Source: Cytophagales bacterium (GTDB lineage Bacteria > Bacteroidota > Bacteroidia > Cytophagales > Thermoflexibacteraceae). Taken from it: a stretch of 64,000 bases of DNA. The first letter of the stretch is position 1; each line of letters begins with the position of its first letter. The DNA lies in the NCBI GenBank assembly GCA_004294445.1, contig REAZ01000011.1, positions 1 through 64,000 of the forward strand, read 5' to 3'. Shown piece after piece: positions 52,619-61,582 of this stretch. The position numbers were made by a program, and so were the translations under genes. The notes under the pieces were generated by a model, which saw nothing but the letters and a program-made list of their open reading frames with translations, ran no database searches and was not told where the DNA came from.

Positions 52619-54661
52619 ATGACTAAATTGGCGAATTGCTTTTTTGTCTTTGTTTTCACCCTTGTATCGCCTTATGCTTTTGCCCAAAAAAGCCAAGCAC
52701 AAGGAGCAACCGAATACCCAAAAGGCTCACAAATAGAGCTTATGCCAGGAGCGGGCGAGCTTGTCGGCGATATGCTTAACGGAGAGGCGTTTCGGAAGGT
52801 AAAAAAAGATGTGAGTACTCAAGTGCTTTTTAAGCAGGGGCAAACTCTTATGTATTGCGATAGTGCGTATCAGTTTGTATTACGCAACCAAGTAGAGGCA
52901 TATAGCAACATTATGTTTATAGATGCGGATAGTACGGTAACTACAGGCGACACACTTTACTATGACGGCAACACACGCAAAGCAAGGCTTCGAGGCAATG
53001 TAATCATGAAAGATAAACAAAAAACAGTCATTACGCGCTTCATGGATTACGACCTCAATACCAAAGTAGCTTATTATTTCAACGGCGGCGTGGTCAAAGA
53101 CGATAGCTCTACACTTACGAGCGAAACGGGCTACTACAACGTAGGGACAAAAATTTCTACTTTTCGCAAAAATGTCAAATATACCAGCCAAGATACAGAG
53201 TTATCGTCAGATACACTTACCTATAATTCGAATACAAAAATTGTAGATTTCAATGCACGCACCAATATCCGCACGCGGCAGGGCGTAGTAGTTGCGGACA
53301 AAGGTAGCTATAATACTGTGTTAGGAACTTCTATTTTCAAAGGTCGAGCAAAGATAGATACCCAAGAATACACGATTAGTGGTGATTTTTTGGACTATGA
53401 CAAGGTGAAAGAGAAGGGAATAGCAAAGGGAAACGTCGAATTTGTAGGCAAGAAAGACAACGTAATTATTTTGGGAGATTTTGGGAAATATGACGGCATC
53501 GACGACCGCTCTGACGTATATGGCAATGCGGTCATGATTAAACCCGATGACAATTCCAAAGACACCCTCTTTGTTTCGGCAGATACACTCATAGCGATTA
53601 ATGAAACCCCAGATACGATGGATATTCAGGTCAAAAATAAAACTATTAAAGAGGGTAAAGGCAAAGAAAAGAAAACTGATACGAAAAAAGACGATACAGG
53701 AAAAGACGAAAAAACGCAAAAAAATGTTAAAGTAACGCCTAAAAAACAACTTTTTGCTTACAGAAATGTAAAAGTATATCGCAAAGATTTTCAGGCAAAA
53801 TGCGATTCTCTTTTTTATAATATTGCCGATTCCACCATTCGTTTTTTCTTCGAGCCAATTATTTGGGCAAAAAATTCGCAAATGACCGCCGATAGTATCA
53901 GGGCGATGCTCCGCAACAATGTTATCGATAGGATATTTCTCAAAGATAGGGCTTTTGTTATTTCATTGGACACCCTCAAGCAGTTTAACCAAACAAAGGG
54001 CAGAGAAATAGAAGCTATTTTCAAGAAAAGTGAGATTAGGAAAGTAGTCGTCAAAGGCAATGCAGAAAGTCTGTACCATATTTTGGAAAATGATACACTT
54101 TTTACGGGCTTAAACTATATGAAGTGTAGCGATATGGATATTCATTTTAACGATTCAAGCAAGTTGGAAGAAATCATGTTCAGAGGTGCGCCCGATGCCA
54201 AGCTCATTCCGCCTCATGAGCTAAAAAAAGAAGATAAAGAACTTAAAGATTTTAACTGGCGAATCCAAGAAAAAACCGAACAAGGCGAAGTGCTTGGGAT
54301 ACACGCTGCCAATCAGTATAAAAGCGGTGAGCTGAAAGGAGCAAAACTAATCATTGAGGATGCTTTCAAGGTTTTTCTGAAAAGCAACACGCTCATTTTT
54401 TACAAGCAAAACGCCAAAGAAAAAGATATTCAAGGGAAGTTTTTTATACAGCTATACCCCAAAGATAAAAATGACATCGGCATAGAAATCCGCAAGAAAG
54501 GTTTTGAAACTATAGATTTTAAATTCCCTGCGGAAAACCTACTTAATGAGATAGCCAAACACAGTGTTTCTTTGCCCGACTACAAAACATCAAAAATCAT
54601 CATCGGGCAAATGAATGAGAAAAATAAGGTCATTTGGCAAAAAGTTTACTTAGTCAAATAG
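52619..54661 (+). CDS. OstA/LptA-like organic solvent tolerance protein
   Basis: 680 aa with a signal peptide (about 1-23, ending FAQ). Residues 75-345 form repeating beta-strands of the OstA/LptA fold, with recurring DTLYYD, GRAKID and GDFLDYD-type turns, as in proteins that bridge lipopolysaccharide across the periplasm. A highly charged Lys/Asp/Thr stretch follows (about 350-380). A second beta domain extends to the end. It is longer than LptA (about 185 aa) and lacks the LptD barrel. It is a Bacteroidota-type OstA-like protein probably in LPS transport. TAAATTTG at 52591-52598 is a plausible -7 box. Confidence 0.85.
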   Translation: MTKLANCFFVFVFTLVSPYAFAQKSQAQGATEYPKGSQIELMPGAGELVGDMLNGEAFRKVKKDVSTQVLFKQGQTLMYCDSAYQFVLRNQVEAYSNIMFIDADSTVTTGDTLYYDGNTRKARLRGNVIMKDKQKTVITRFMDYDLNTKVAYYFNGGVVKDDSSTLTSETGYYNVGTKISTFRKNVKYTSQDTELSSDTLTYNSNTKIVDFNARTNIRTRQGVVVADKGSYNTVLGTSIFKGRAKIDTQEYTISGDFLDYDKVKEKGIAKGNVEFVGKKDNVIILGDFGKYDGIDDRSDVYGNAVMIKPDDNSKDTLFVSADTLIAINETPDTMDIQVKNKTIKEGKGKEKKTDTKKDDTGKDEKTQKNVKVTPKKQLFAYRNVKVYRKDFQAKCDSLFYNIADSTIRFFFEPIIWAKNSQMTADSIRAMLRNNVIDRIFLKDRAFVISLDTLKQFNQTKGREIEAIFKKSEIRKVVVKGNAESLYHILENDTLFTGLNYMKCSDMDIHFNDSSKLEEIMFRGAPDAKLIPPHELKKEDKELKDFNWRIQEKTEQGEVLGIHAANQYKSGELKGAKLIIEDAFKVFLKSNTLIFYKQNAKEKDIQGKFFIQLYPKDKNDIGIEIRKKGFETIDFKFPAENLLNEIAKHSVSLPDYKTSKIIIGQMNEKNKVIWQKVYLVK

Positions 54662-54662
54662 C

Positions 54663-55634
54663 TTATCTACTCGGTTGGTAAGGAGGATTTTCGCTCTCAA
54701 ACTTATCGTAAGCAACCACTATTTTCTTCACTAATTGGTGTCTGATGATGTCCTTGCTTTCCATACGCACGAAACCAATGCCTTCTGTCCCTCTGAGAAT
54801 TTCGCTTGCGTGGACTAAGCCCGACCGTTGGTTTCTTGGCAAATCTATCTGCGATTCATCTCCCGTAACTACCATTTTGGAATTTTCCCCTAAGCGAGTA
54901 AGCACCATCTTCATCTGCATAGCCGTTGTGTTTTGGGCTTCGTCCAAAAGTACAAAAGCGTTGCCGAGCGTACGCCCACGCATATAGGCAAGCGGGGCAA
55001 TTTCTATCACATTTTTTTCTTGGTAAAATTTGAGTTTCTCTGACGGAATCATGTCCTCTAATGCATCATAAATAGGTCGCAAATAAGGGTCTATTTTTTC
55101 CTTCAAATCACCGGGCAGAAAGCCGAGATTTTCGCCCGCCTCTACTGCGGGGCGAGTAATGATAATTTTCCTGACCATCTTATTTTTTAATGCTTTTACC
55201 GCCATCGCTACGGCTACGTAAGTTTTGCCTGAGCCTGCGGGACCGAGGGCAAACACCAAGTCATTGTTATAAATGGCATGAACTAACTTGAGTTGATTAT
55301 GACCTCTTGGCTTGATAGCAGCCCCTTTTGCCCCATACAAAATAGTATCGTCTTCGAGTTCGTGGAGTTGTACCTGCTCTGGATTGGAATGGATATAAGA
55401 CTTTACGTTGTCAAGCGTAATTTTACTATATTTATTGTAATGTTCTATTAATGAATTGATTATTTCATTAATACGGACTATTTCAGTGCTATTGCCCATG
55501 ATTCGGACTTCGCTACCGCGTGCCACTATTTTGCTATTAGGAAAGGCTTTGGCTATCTCTTTGATGTTGGCATTTTCTACTCCCAAAAAATCTACTAAAG
55601 AGATGCTTTCTAAATTAATAATTTTTTCTACCAA
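54663..55634 (-). CDS. phoH: PhoH family protein
   Basis: 323 aa. The N-terminal KH-like part (about 1-110) precedes an SF1-type ATPase with Walker A GPAGSGKTY, ITRPAVEAGENLGFLPGD, Walker B FVLLDEAQN and GDESQIDLP. PhoH proteins bind RNA and are ATP-dependent; their cellular role is in RNA metabolism and stress, not fully defined. In this phylum the gene is normally a single unit. It converges on the OstA-like gene, the two stops being 1 bp apart. A good promoter lies at 55684-55714. Confidence 0.95.
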   Translation of the reverse strand: MVEKIINLESISLVDFLGVENANIKEIAKAFPNSKIVARGSEVRIMGNSTEIVRINEIINSLIEHYNKYSKITLDNVKSYIHSNPEQVQLHELEDDTILYGAKGAAIKPRGHNQLKLVHAIYNNDLVFALGPAGSGKTYVAVAMAVKALKNKMVRKIIITRPAVEAGENLGFLPGDLKEKIDPYLRPIYDALEDMIPSEKLKFYQEKNVIEIAPLAYMRGRTLGNAFVLLDEAQNTTAMQMKMVLTRLGENSKMVVTGDESQIDLPRNQRSGLVHASEILRGTEGIGFVRMESKDIIRHQLVKKIVVAYDKFESENPPYQPSR

Positions 55635-55683
55635 AAGAATATTGATGTTTATGAGTTTTTGATTAAGAACCTTACTTAGAAAA

Positions 55684-55714
55684 CAAAAATAATTTTTTTT
55701 AGTGCAAAATGCAA
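55684..55714 (-). promoter_or_regulatory. phoH promoter (TTG-N20-TATTTTTG)
   Basis: Minus-strand TTG (complement of 55712-55714), 20 bp, TATTTTTG (complement of 55684-55691). The leader is about 45 nt. Confidence 0.55.
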
Positions 55715-55778
55715 TAGATAAATAAGAATGTTTGCTTTTAAAAACATATTTGGCAATTATTTAATCATTTGAGTAATA

Positions 55779-56753
55779 TTATTTTTTTAACATGAGCAAC
55801 TCTCTTGCAAAACCCGCTAATAATTCTGCTTTTCTATATCCCAAAATTTTGCTTAACCACCTCATTTTTAATGATTTTTGAGGAATATAGTTTGGATTTA
55901 TATCTTCTATCAGATTTACTGCCGCATGGAATAAGTTGTTATTTTTATGCACAAAGGCTTTGGCACAGTCCCGCAAAGCCTCAATCAGCTCTTCTCTGAA
56001 AAGTTTTTCTTCTTGTCCGTCTGCCTGCTTTGCTGTATTTTGGAATACATAATCTAAAGAATAGGTACATAATAGTGTGAAATAGTCCTCAAAATAGGCT
56101 ACTAATCCTTTTTTCCGCGAAAGAGAATCTGCATGCACTTGGTAAGCTACGGTTAAGTTGGGTGTATGAATGAAGATTGCCTTATTCGAACTTGCTGCCA
56201 AATAGTAGGCTACATCATAGAAAATTTTGAGTGAACTGTTCCATTTCCCTATTTTTTCAGTAATTTCTTTTGAAAAAAGGAAGCAAGCAGGAGGTCGCCA
56301 AAATTTTCTCAAGAAATCTACTTTCGGATTATTAGAAATCTTTTGAGCATAACGGGAGGGTTTTGTCTGCCCATTTTCATGCACCTCTATATAGTCTGCA
56401 TAAGCTACATCTGCTTTATTATCTTGCATGGTCTGTAGCTGTTCCATTATTTTATTGGGCGGTAGTACGTCATCACTATCAAGGTATTGGATAAAATTGC
56501 CATTTGCCAACGTTCGCCCTATTTCCAAAGCAACGGCAGCTCCTTTATTGTCTTTGTATGCGTAAATTTGATGGAACAAGGTTGTTGTTTTTAGGTAACT
56601 TGCCGCCACCAATTCAGATTTGTCCGTTGCCCCGTCTATGACTATAATGACTTCCATATTAGCATGACTCTGCCGAGAAACGGACTCCAATGTACGGATA
56701 ATCCATTTCTCGGCATTGTAGCAAGGAATAATGACTGATACTAAGTCATTCAT
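55779..56753 (-). CDS. Family 2 glycosyltransferase
   Basis: 324 aa GT-A fold enzyme. It begins LVSVIIPCYNAEKWIIRTLE, with the donor-binding VIDGATDKS and the metal-binding QYLDSDDVLPP. No membrane segment is visible apart from weak hydrophobic patches. It would use a nucleotide sugar to build a surface glycan. The start overlaps the end of the DUF4199 gene region (stop and start are adjacent), so the two are probably cotranscribed. No other glycan genes are next to it. Confidence 0.92.
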   Translation of the reverse strand: MNDLVSVIIPCYNAEKWIIRTLESVSRQSHANMEVIIVIDGATDKSELVAASYLKTTTLFHQIYAYKDNKGAAVALEIGRTLANGNFIQYLDSDDVLPPNKIMEQLQTMQDNKADVAYADYIEVHENGQTKPSRYAQKISNNPKVDFLRKFWRPPACFLFSKEITEKIGKWNSSLKIFYDVAYYLAASSNKAIFIHTPNLTVAYQVHADSLSRKKGLVAYFEDYFTLLCTYSLDYVFQNTAKQADGQEEKLFREELIEALRDCAKAFVHKNNNLFHAAVNLIEDINPNYIPQKSLKMRWLSKILGYRKAELLAGFARELLMLKK

Positions 56754-57266
56754 TTACATACGCTTAGGCTCTTTTTTCATAAAAGTAGCTACGGCAGCAG
56801 CCAATATAAGTCCGATACCTAACCCGCGTACAAGCCTTGTAAGTGCAATAAACCAAGGACTCATGAGCGTATCCATTCTCTTCATTAGTTCATTAAACTG
56901 TTCGTCAGGTAGTTTTTGTTTGGCTAAATCGAGCATTTCTTCAGTTCTTAACGCCTCTAATAACTCTTTGTCAAGTTCTATGTAGAGAAATATAAAGCTT
57001 GCAGTGAGCAAAGACGACACGAGCATAGCCCAGAACCCTACCATGATGCCCTGCTTGTAGGTAAGTGTATCATAAAAATTAGCTTTGAACGCCCTACAAG
57101 CCAATATCAAGCCTATGAGCATGATTAGGTTATCAAGATAGGCTATAGAAGGATTGTCCGCATAAATATGCGTAACAAATAAAATAAGATGTAGAATGAT
57201 AGACCCCACGCCAATCATTAAGCCATATTTAGTGCCGATTTGCTTAGGTGTAGTTTCTTGTTGCAT
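56754..57266 (-). CDS. DUF4199 family membrane protein
   Basis: 170 aa with four membrane segments and a hydrophilic loop between the third and fourth (about 95-140). The opening YGLMIGVGSIILHLILF and the GIMVGFWAMLVSSLLTASFI segment are typical of the Bacteroidota-specific DUF4199 family. In many genomes this family lies next to a GT2 gene, as here (stop and start adjacent), suggesting a functional link in lipid or glycan metabolism. Function is unknown. Confidence 0.85.
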   Translation of the reverse strand: MQQETTPKQIGTKYGLMIGVGSIILHLILFVTHIYADNPSIAYLDNLIMLIGLILACRAFKANFYDTLTYKQGIMVGFWAMLVSSLLTASFIFLYIELDKELLEALRTEEMLDLAKQKLPDEQFNELMKRMDTLMSPWFIALTRLVRGLGIGLILAAAVATFMKKEPKRM

Positions 57267-57408
57267 ATTGATAAATTAGAGATTTGAGTGTAAAAAAAAT
57301 ATTTGTGTTATTGTTTTTTAGGCTTTCGCCTACAGGCATAATATCTTCGGTTAGATTCTGAAGCCAAATAAAGCAAAAAATTGGCTTTGAGTAAAGAAAA
57401 ATCAAAAA

Positions 57409-57455
57409 AATAAAAGCCTACTCAAGCAAATAATTTGTTTGAGTAGGCTTTTATT
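57409..57455 (-). terminator. Terminator after lolA
   Basis: A long near-perfect stem: AATAAAAGCCTACTCAA and its complement TTGAGTAGGCTTTTATT, extended inward by a few more pairs to a 3-nt loop, with T-rich flanks on both sides. It begins 17 bp past the stop of the LolA-like gene. Confidence 0.88.
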
Positions 57456-57471
57456 ATTGTTTTATACTAAT

Positions 57472-58125
57472 TTATCTTAAATCAATTACAGTTACCTTAG
57501 GGTATTTTGCCTTGTCGAAGGTAAAATCTGTATCTTTTGCAGTGATATTTGGGACGAACTTCACGATAGAATACAAGAATCTTCGCCCATTTTTTTCAAA
57601 TATTTTCCAACTTTTAAGGTCTTTTGTCTTTTTGTCTATCACTAACCTAACCTTAAAGTAGTTCAGATTTTTATCTTCGGGGATGAGGTCAATCACGTCA
57701 TTAAGGCGCGTGTCTGCATCAGGTGCGTCATCTGCAAAAAGATACTTAAATCCTTTTTTATACATCGTATATACTTCGGCAGGCGTAATATCTCCGCCGT
57801 CAGGGTCGTAGTCCGTAATCGTTACTTCGTTCTCGCCTTTGAGGAAAGTCCATACTGTATTCATATTATTATAGATTTCCTGCTCGCCAATTTTGAGCTT
57901 GAACTTTTCCCCTTTTACCATGATGCTGCCTTCCTGAACATCTCTGATTTTCTCTTGCGCACTCTCTATAGTGTAGGTAAAATCTGCTTGGAACGACTTA
58001 AAAGTCTTGTATCTTTCGCTCATGGCATTCAAAGAACTTTCGGCTTTGGGGTCTTTGGCTTGAGCTAACAAACATTGATTAGCAAGGAAGAAGGCTATAA
58101 TACTGAAAAAAAATAGTTTTCTCAT
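57472..58125 (-). CDS. lolA: LolA-like outer-membrane lipoprotein carrier
   Basis: 217 aa from the ATG at 58125 (MRKLFFFSIIAFFLANQCLL, signal peptide ending near AQA). The LolA fold shows in YKTFKSFQADFTYTIESAQE, GEKFKLKIGEQEIYNN, TVWTFLKGENEVTITDYD and the final strands. LolA carries lipoproteins across the periplasm to the outer membrane. Bacteroidota LolA-like proteins of this kind are usually single genes. LolB and LolCDE are not here. A strong terminator follows. Confidence 0.88.
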   Translation of the reverse strand: MRKLFFFSIIAFFLANQCLLAQAKDPKAESSLNAMSERYKTFKSFQADFTYTIESAQEKIRDVQEGSIMVKGEKFKLKIGEQEIYNNMNTVWTFLKGENEVTITDYDPDGGDITPAEVYTMYKKGFKYLFADDAPDADTRLNDVIDLIPEDKNLNYFKVRLVIDKKTKDLKSWKIFEKNGRRFLYSIVKFVPNITAKDTDFTFDKAKYPKVTVIDLR

Positions 58126-58274
58126 ACTGATTTTAATTGGGTAAATTTTGACCATATAAGGAAAATTTTAAATATCACCAAGTTTTTTATTTTCATAGAA
58201 AGTGCATTTTGCTACTTTATATAGTGATGTACATAATTATTGTATCTTTCAATAACTGTTCCAATGCGTAATAG

Positions 58275-58745
58275 TTAATACAAGGTTTTATCATTTTTTT
58301 CTGCCCATTTTTTAAAAGCCTCTATCGCCTGTGGATGATGCAAATGCTCCATTGGAATTTTGCGTTTTTCAAAAGGCATATTTATCTCCTCATAAATGAA
58401 GGCATCATCAAAATCGATAGCTGCGGCATCTTGGCGAGTATTGGCATAATATACTTTGGAAGGTCTTGCCCAATAAATAGCTCCGAGGCACATTGGGCAT
58501 GGCTCGCAGCTTGTATAGAGTTCGCAGCCGTCAAGTTGGAATACGCCTAAAACTTTGCAGGCTTCGCGAATAGCTACCACTTCGGCATGGGCAGTAGGGT
58601 CATTATTTTTCAATACTTGGTTGTTTGCCTTCGCAATAATTTGCCCATCTTTAACTATAATAGCACCAAAGGGGCCTCCCTCGCCGCGTTGCATATTTAT
58701 CAGAGAAAGTTTTACAGCTTCCTCCATGAATTGGTATTTTGTCAT
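58275..58745 (-). CDS. guaD: Guanine deaminase-type nucleoside/base deaminase
   Basis: 156 aa zinc-dependent deaminase of the cytidine-deaminase-like fold. Motifs are HAEVVAIREA (His ligand and catalytic Glu) and CEPCPMCLGAIYWAR (two Cys ligands). The length and the C-terminal EKRKIPMEHLHHPQAIEAF match Bacillus GuaD, which converts guanine to xanthine. tRNA adenosine deaminase TadA shares the fold, but GuaD has this longer C-terminal tail. It is monocistronic. Confidence 0.82.
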   Translation of the reverse strand: MTKYQFMEEAVKLSLINMQRGEGGPFGAIIVKDGQIIAKANNQVLKNNDPTAHAEVVAIREACKVLGVFQLDGCELYTSCEPCPMCLGAIYWARPSKVYYANTRQDAAAIDFDDAFIYEEINMPFEKRKIPMEHLHHPQAIEAFKKWAEKNDKTLY

Positions 58746-58815
58746 TTTTAGATTATAAGGGTTAAAATCAATACGTTAAAAAAGTTATTTATCTGATATT
58801 TGGACGAGCATGCCC

Positions 58816-58854
58816 AAAAAAAGCCACCCCAGATTAGTTTGGAGTGGCTTTTTT
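58816..58854 (-). terminator. Terminator after prc
   Basis: The stem AAAAAAGCCACCCCA pairs with TGGAGTGGCTTTTTT with one mismatch and a 9-nt loop, at 58816-58854, about 20 bp past the stop of the tail-specific protease. It has T runs on both strands. Confidence 0.8.
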
Positions 58855-58872
58855 GATGCTTTACTCAAAAAA

Positions 58873-61014
58873 CTACATCATTTCTTTGATAACAGCAATA
58901 GCCTCGCTGAGTTGGATGTCCTTTTTAATAGACTTATGCCAAAAGTCTATTCGCGATTTGGTGAGCGAATCAGCATTATTTTTTGCAAAATCTGCTTTTA
59001 AAGGCATAACTTCTATGCCAGACTGGTAGTCGCTAATGGCTTTGAATTTCGTTCCTTCATCATTCAGCTGCTTTTGCCAACTACGGAATTTTTCCAAATT
59101 TAATGAAATTTCAGAATTATCATTTTGCTTTCTGATCCTTTGGGCGTTCTCATTAATCAGTTTGAACACTTCATCTTTGGCTATTCGTTCTGCACTCTTT
59201 TCTTTTGCCTTTGCTATTTTGCTTTCGTTCTTTGTCCAAACCTTGTATTTTAATGGGTCTATTTTATCTGCCGCTAATGGATAATCTTGTTCTTTTTCGC
59301 CTACTTCTATAGCATTGTACAAGTCAGGGAGAATGATGTCAGGAATCACTCCCGTAAGTTGATTGGTAGTTCCATTAATGCGGTAAAACTTTTGAATAGT
59401 AAGTGTAATAGCACCAAGCGGCTTTATATTGTCAAAACTTGCGGGTAAGAAGCGGTCTAAATCCACTTGGGCTTGCACCGTTCCTTTTCCATAAGTAGAT
59501 TTGCTACCTATGATTACACCACGCTTGTAGTCTTGGATAGCACCAGCCAAAATCTCAGATGCCGAAGCACTAAAAGAGTTTACCATCACTACCAATGCGC
59601 CATCATACTCTATTTTGTCATCTTCATCATCACGAATTTGTGGGCTACCTTTTCTGCCTTTTACCTGCACTACGGGTCCGTCCTCGATGAATAGACCTGT
59701 CATTTTTACTACTTCATCTAAAGAACCTCCGCCGTTATTTCTCAAATCTAAGACGATGCCCTCCGCACCCTCTGCCTTCAGCTTTCTTATTTCTTCTTTT
59801 ACGTCTTCGCCACAGTTTCTTCCGCCAGTTTCTGAGAAGTCTGCATAGAATCCAGGAAGGTTAATATAGCCTATTTTCTTTTTATCTTTGTCGGTAACAA
59901 TCACGGATTTGGCGTAGGTTTCTTCTATTACTACCACATCACGCACGATGGGAACAACAGCAGTAGTGCCGTCCAAACGCCTTACTGTAAGGCGGACTTC
60001 GGTAGCTTTTTTGCCTTTGATGAGTTTTACAGCATCCTCTATGAGCATATTAGTAATTTCTACAGGCTCTCCGTCTGCTTGGGCTACTTTTAGGATAATA
60101 TCTTCTGCTTTTAGCACTCCGTTTCTAAAGGCAGGTCCTCCGGGTATTACCTCGCTCACTTTGATAGTGCCGTCTTCTTTTTTTTGTAGCCTCGCCCCGA
60201 TGCCTTCATAGCGACCTGAAAACTCTTCTACAAATTCTTGGCGTTCACGCGGTGCAAAATAGTTGGTGTGCGGGTCGTAGCACGCAGTAATGGCATTAAT
60301 GTAAGTAGCTCTTTTGGAAGACATTTCTTCTTTTTCCATTCTCAAAAAGAAGTCGTCCATCACCCTTGCTGTTCCTTTTCGTGCCTCTGCCTCTATTTGT
60401 TCAAACGTTTTAGGAGTAGTCTTGCTATCTTTGCTTTTTTCTTGGGCTTCCAACGCCCCCGCTACTCGTCTAAGCACGTCATACTTTAGGTATTGTCGCC
60501 ATCTTTCTTTTATTTCGGCTTCGTTTTTGGCAAGCCCTATTTTCTTTACATCAGTTTCAAACGTTTCATCTTTGGCAAAATCAAAAGGTTGGGCGAGAAT
60601 TTCCTTGTAGTAGCTCTGTGCCTCTTTCCTTCTTTTGTCGCGAATCTGGAGCGATAGGTCGAACAACTGATATGTTTCGCCCATCATTTCGTCATCTATT
60701 TTGGTTTCGAAAGCTTTCAACGCATTAAAATCACCTTCTGTAAGGAATAGTTTTCTGAAATTGATAATATCTGTGTATTCCTTGAACACTTTTTTGGAAA
60801 AATTATCATCAATCGTATTTTCTGCATAATGCCTTGCTTCCAAGTTCTGCCTCACGAGCCGCATTAATACCTGCTCCTTGCTCATGTCGGCAGATGCAGC
60901 TACTTCTATTTCACCACCCTGATTTGTCAATGCCTGAAAAGCGGTGGGGACATAAGAGGCAAGAAACAAAAGACCCACTGCTATGGGTAAATAACCAAAA
61001 TACTTCATCTTCAT
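58873..61014 (-). CDS. prc: Tail-specific (Prc/Tsp) carboxy-terminal protease, S41
   Basis: 713 aa, close to the 680 aa Escherichia coli Prc. The signal peptide or anchor is at about 5-27, with a long N-terminal helical region (about 40-240). The PDZ domain is at about 250-340 (GIGARLQKKEDGTIKVSEVI, then PGGPAFRNGVLKAEDIIL). In the core the Ser/Lys dyad lies in SFSASASEILAGAIQ and GSKSTYGKGTVQ. A C-terminal DUF3340-like tail extends to 713. It degrades or trims envelope proteins from the C-terminus. A perfect 18-bp palindrome lies 31 bp upstream of the start. Confidence 0.94.
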   Translation of the reverse strand: MKMKYFGYLPIAVGLLFLASYVPTAFQALTNQGGEIEVAASADMSKEQVLMRLVRQNLEARHYAENTIDDNFSKKVFKEYTDIINFRKLFLTEGDFNALKAFETKIDDEMMGETYQLFDLSLQIRDKRRKEAQSYYKEILAQPFDFAKDETFETDVKKIGLAKNEAEIKERWRQYLKYDVLRRVAGALEAQEKSKDSKTTPKTFEQIEAEARKGTARVMDDFFLRMEKEEMSSKRATYINAITACYDPHTNYFAPRERQEFVEEFSGRYEGIGARLQKKEDGTIKVSEVIPGGPAFRNGVLKAEDIILKVAQADGEPVEITNMLIEDAVKLIKGKKATEVRLTVRRLDGTTAVVPIVRDVVVIEETYAKSVIVTDKDKKKIGYINLPGFYADFSETGGRNCGEDVKEEIRKLKAEGAEGIVLDLRNNGGGSLDEVVKMTGLFIEDGPVVQVKGRKGSPQIRDDEDDKIEYDGALVVMVNSFSASASEILAGAIQDYKRGVIIGSKSTYGKGTVQAQVDLDRFLPASFDNIKPLGAITLTIQKFYRINGTTNQLTGVIPDIILPDLYNAIEVGEKEQDYPLAADKIDPLKYKVWTKNESKIAKAKEKSAERIAKDEVFKLINENAQRIRKQNDNSEISLNLEKFRSWQKQLNDEGTKFKAISDYQSGIEVMPLKADFAKNNADSLTKSRIDFWHKSIKKDIQLSEAIAVIKEMM

Positions 61015-61044
61015 CTCGATTAAGTTTATAATTACTAAAACGGT

Positions 61045-61062
61045 TTAGCGTTAAAACGCTAA
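61045..61062. promoter_or_regulatory. 18-bp palindrome upstream of prc
   Basis: TTAGCGTTAAAACGCTAA is a perfect inverted repeat ending 48 bp before the prc ATG. It is short for a terminator and has no T run. It could be an operator for prc. No matching regulator is in the window. Confidence 0.4.
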
Positions 61063-61151
61063 TATACCAAATCATAACGAATAATGATGGCAAGCGTTAC
61101 TATTTTTTAAAATCTTAACAAAAGAGGGAGATATTTTGGGTACGGCACTCA

Positions 61152-61421
61152 TCATACTTCCAAAATTTTCGTGTTTCTTTTCTTAAGAGAAGGGTCTGCG
61201 ACATTAGGCGGCAATACGTACACACCTTTTGGCAAATCGAGTGTAGGGAAGTCATCGTCTAATAAAAGATTTACCTCGTTAATTTTTAAGCCTTTTGCGC
61301 TAAAAGGAAGTGTTTTTTTTGCTAAATAGGTTGATTTTTGAGCTATTTTTTTCATAGTAAATCGAAAAATAATATAACAAGCTCCTAAAATAAACATAGT
61401 TTTAAATATTGCTAACATCAT
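61152..61421 (-). CDS. Small membrane protein of unknown function
   Basis: 89 aa with an N-terminal membrane segment (about 3-20, LAIFKTMFILGACYIIFRF), then a basic patch and a polar tail with an acidic-Pro motif (NLLLDDDFPTLDLPKGVYVL). It reads as a coding frame in composition and has no overlap with larger genes. I recognise no family. It lies between prc and a SpoIIE-type phosphatase, with about 135-160 bp on each side. Confidence 0.5.
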   Translation of the reverse strand: MMLAIFKTMFILGACYIIFRFTMKKIAQKSTYLAKKTLPFSAKGLKINEVNLLLDDDFPTLDLPKGVYVLPPNVADPSLKKRNTKILEV

Positions 61422-61582
61422 GGTTTATTGATAGTTAAGGTTGTCAAAGGGAAATACTTGTAAAATCTTAAACTAAAATAAATCCAAAAAGGTTTCGTTT
61501 ATTTGTTTATTTTTTTGCGTAGGCAAAAGTATCTGAAAGCATTTGACAAAAAAGAGAGAAGAACGGCGAAAAAGGGCAATAT

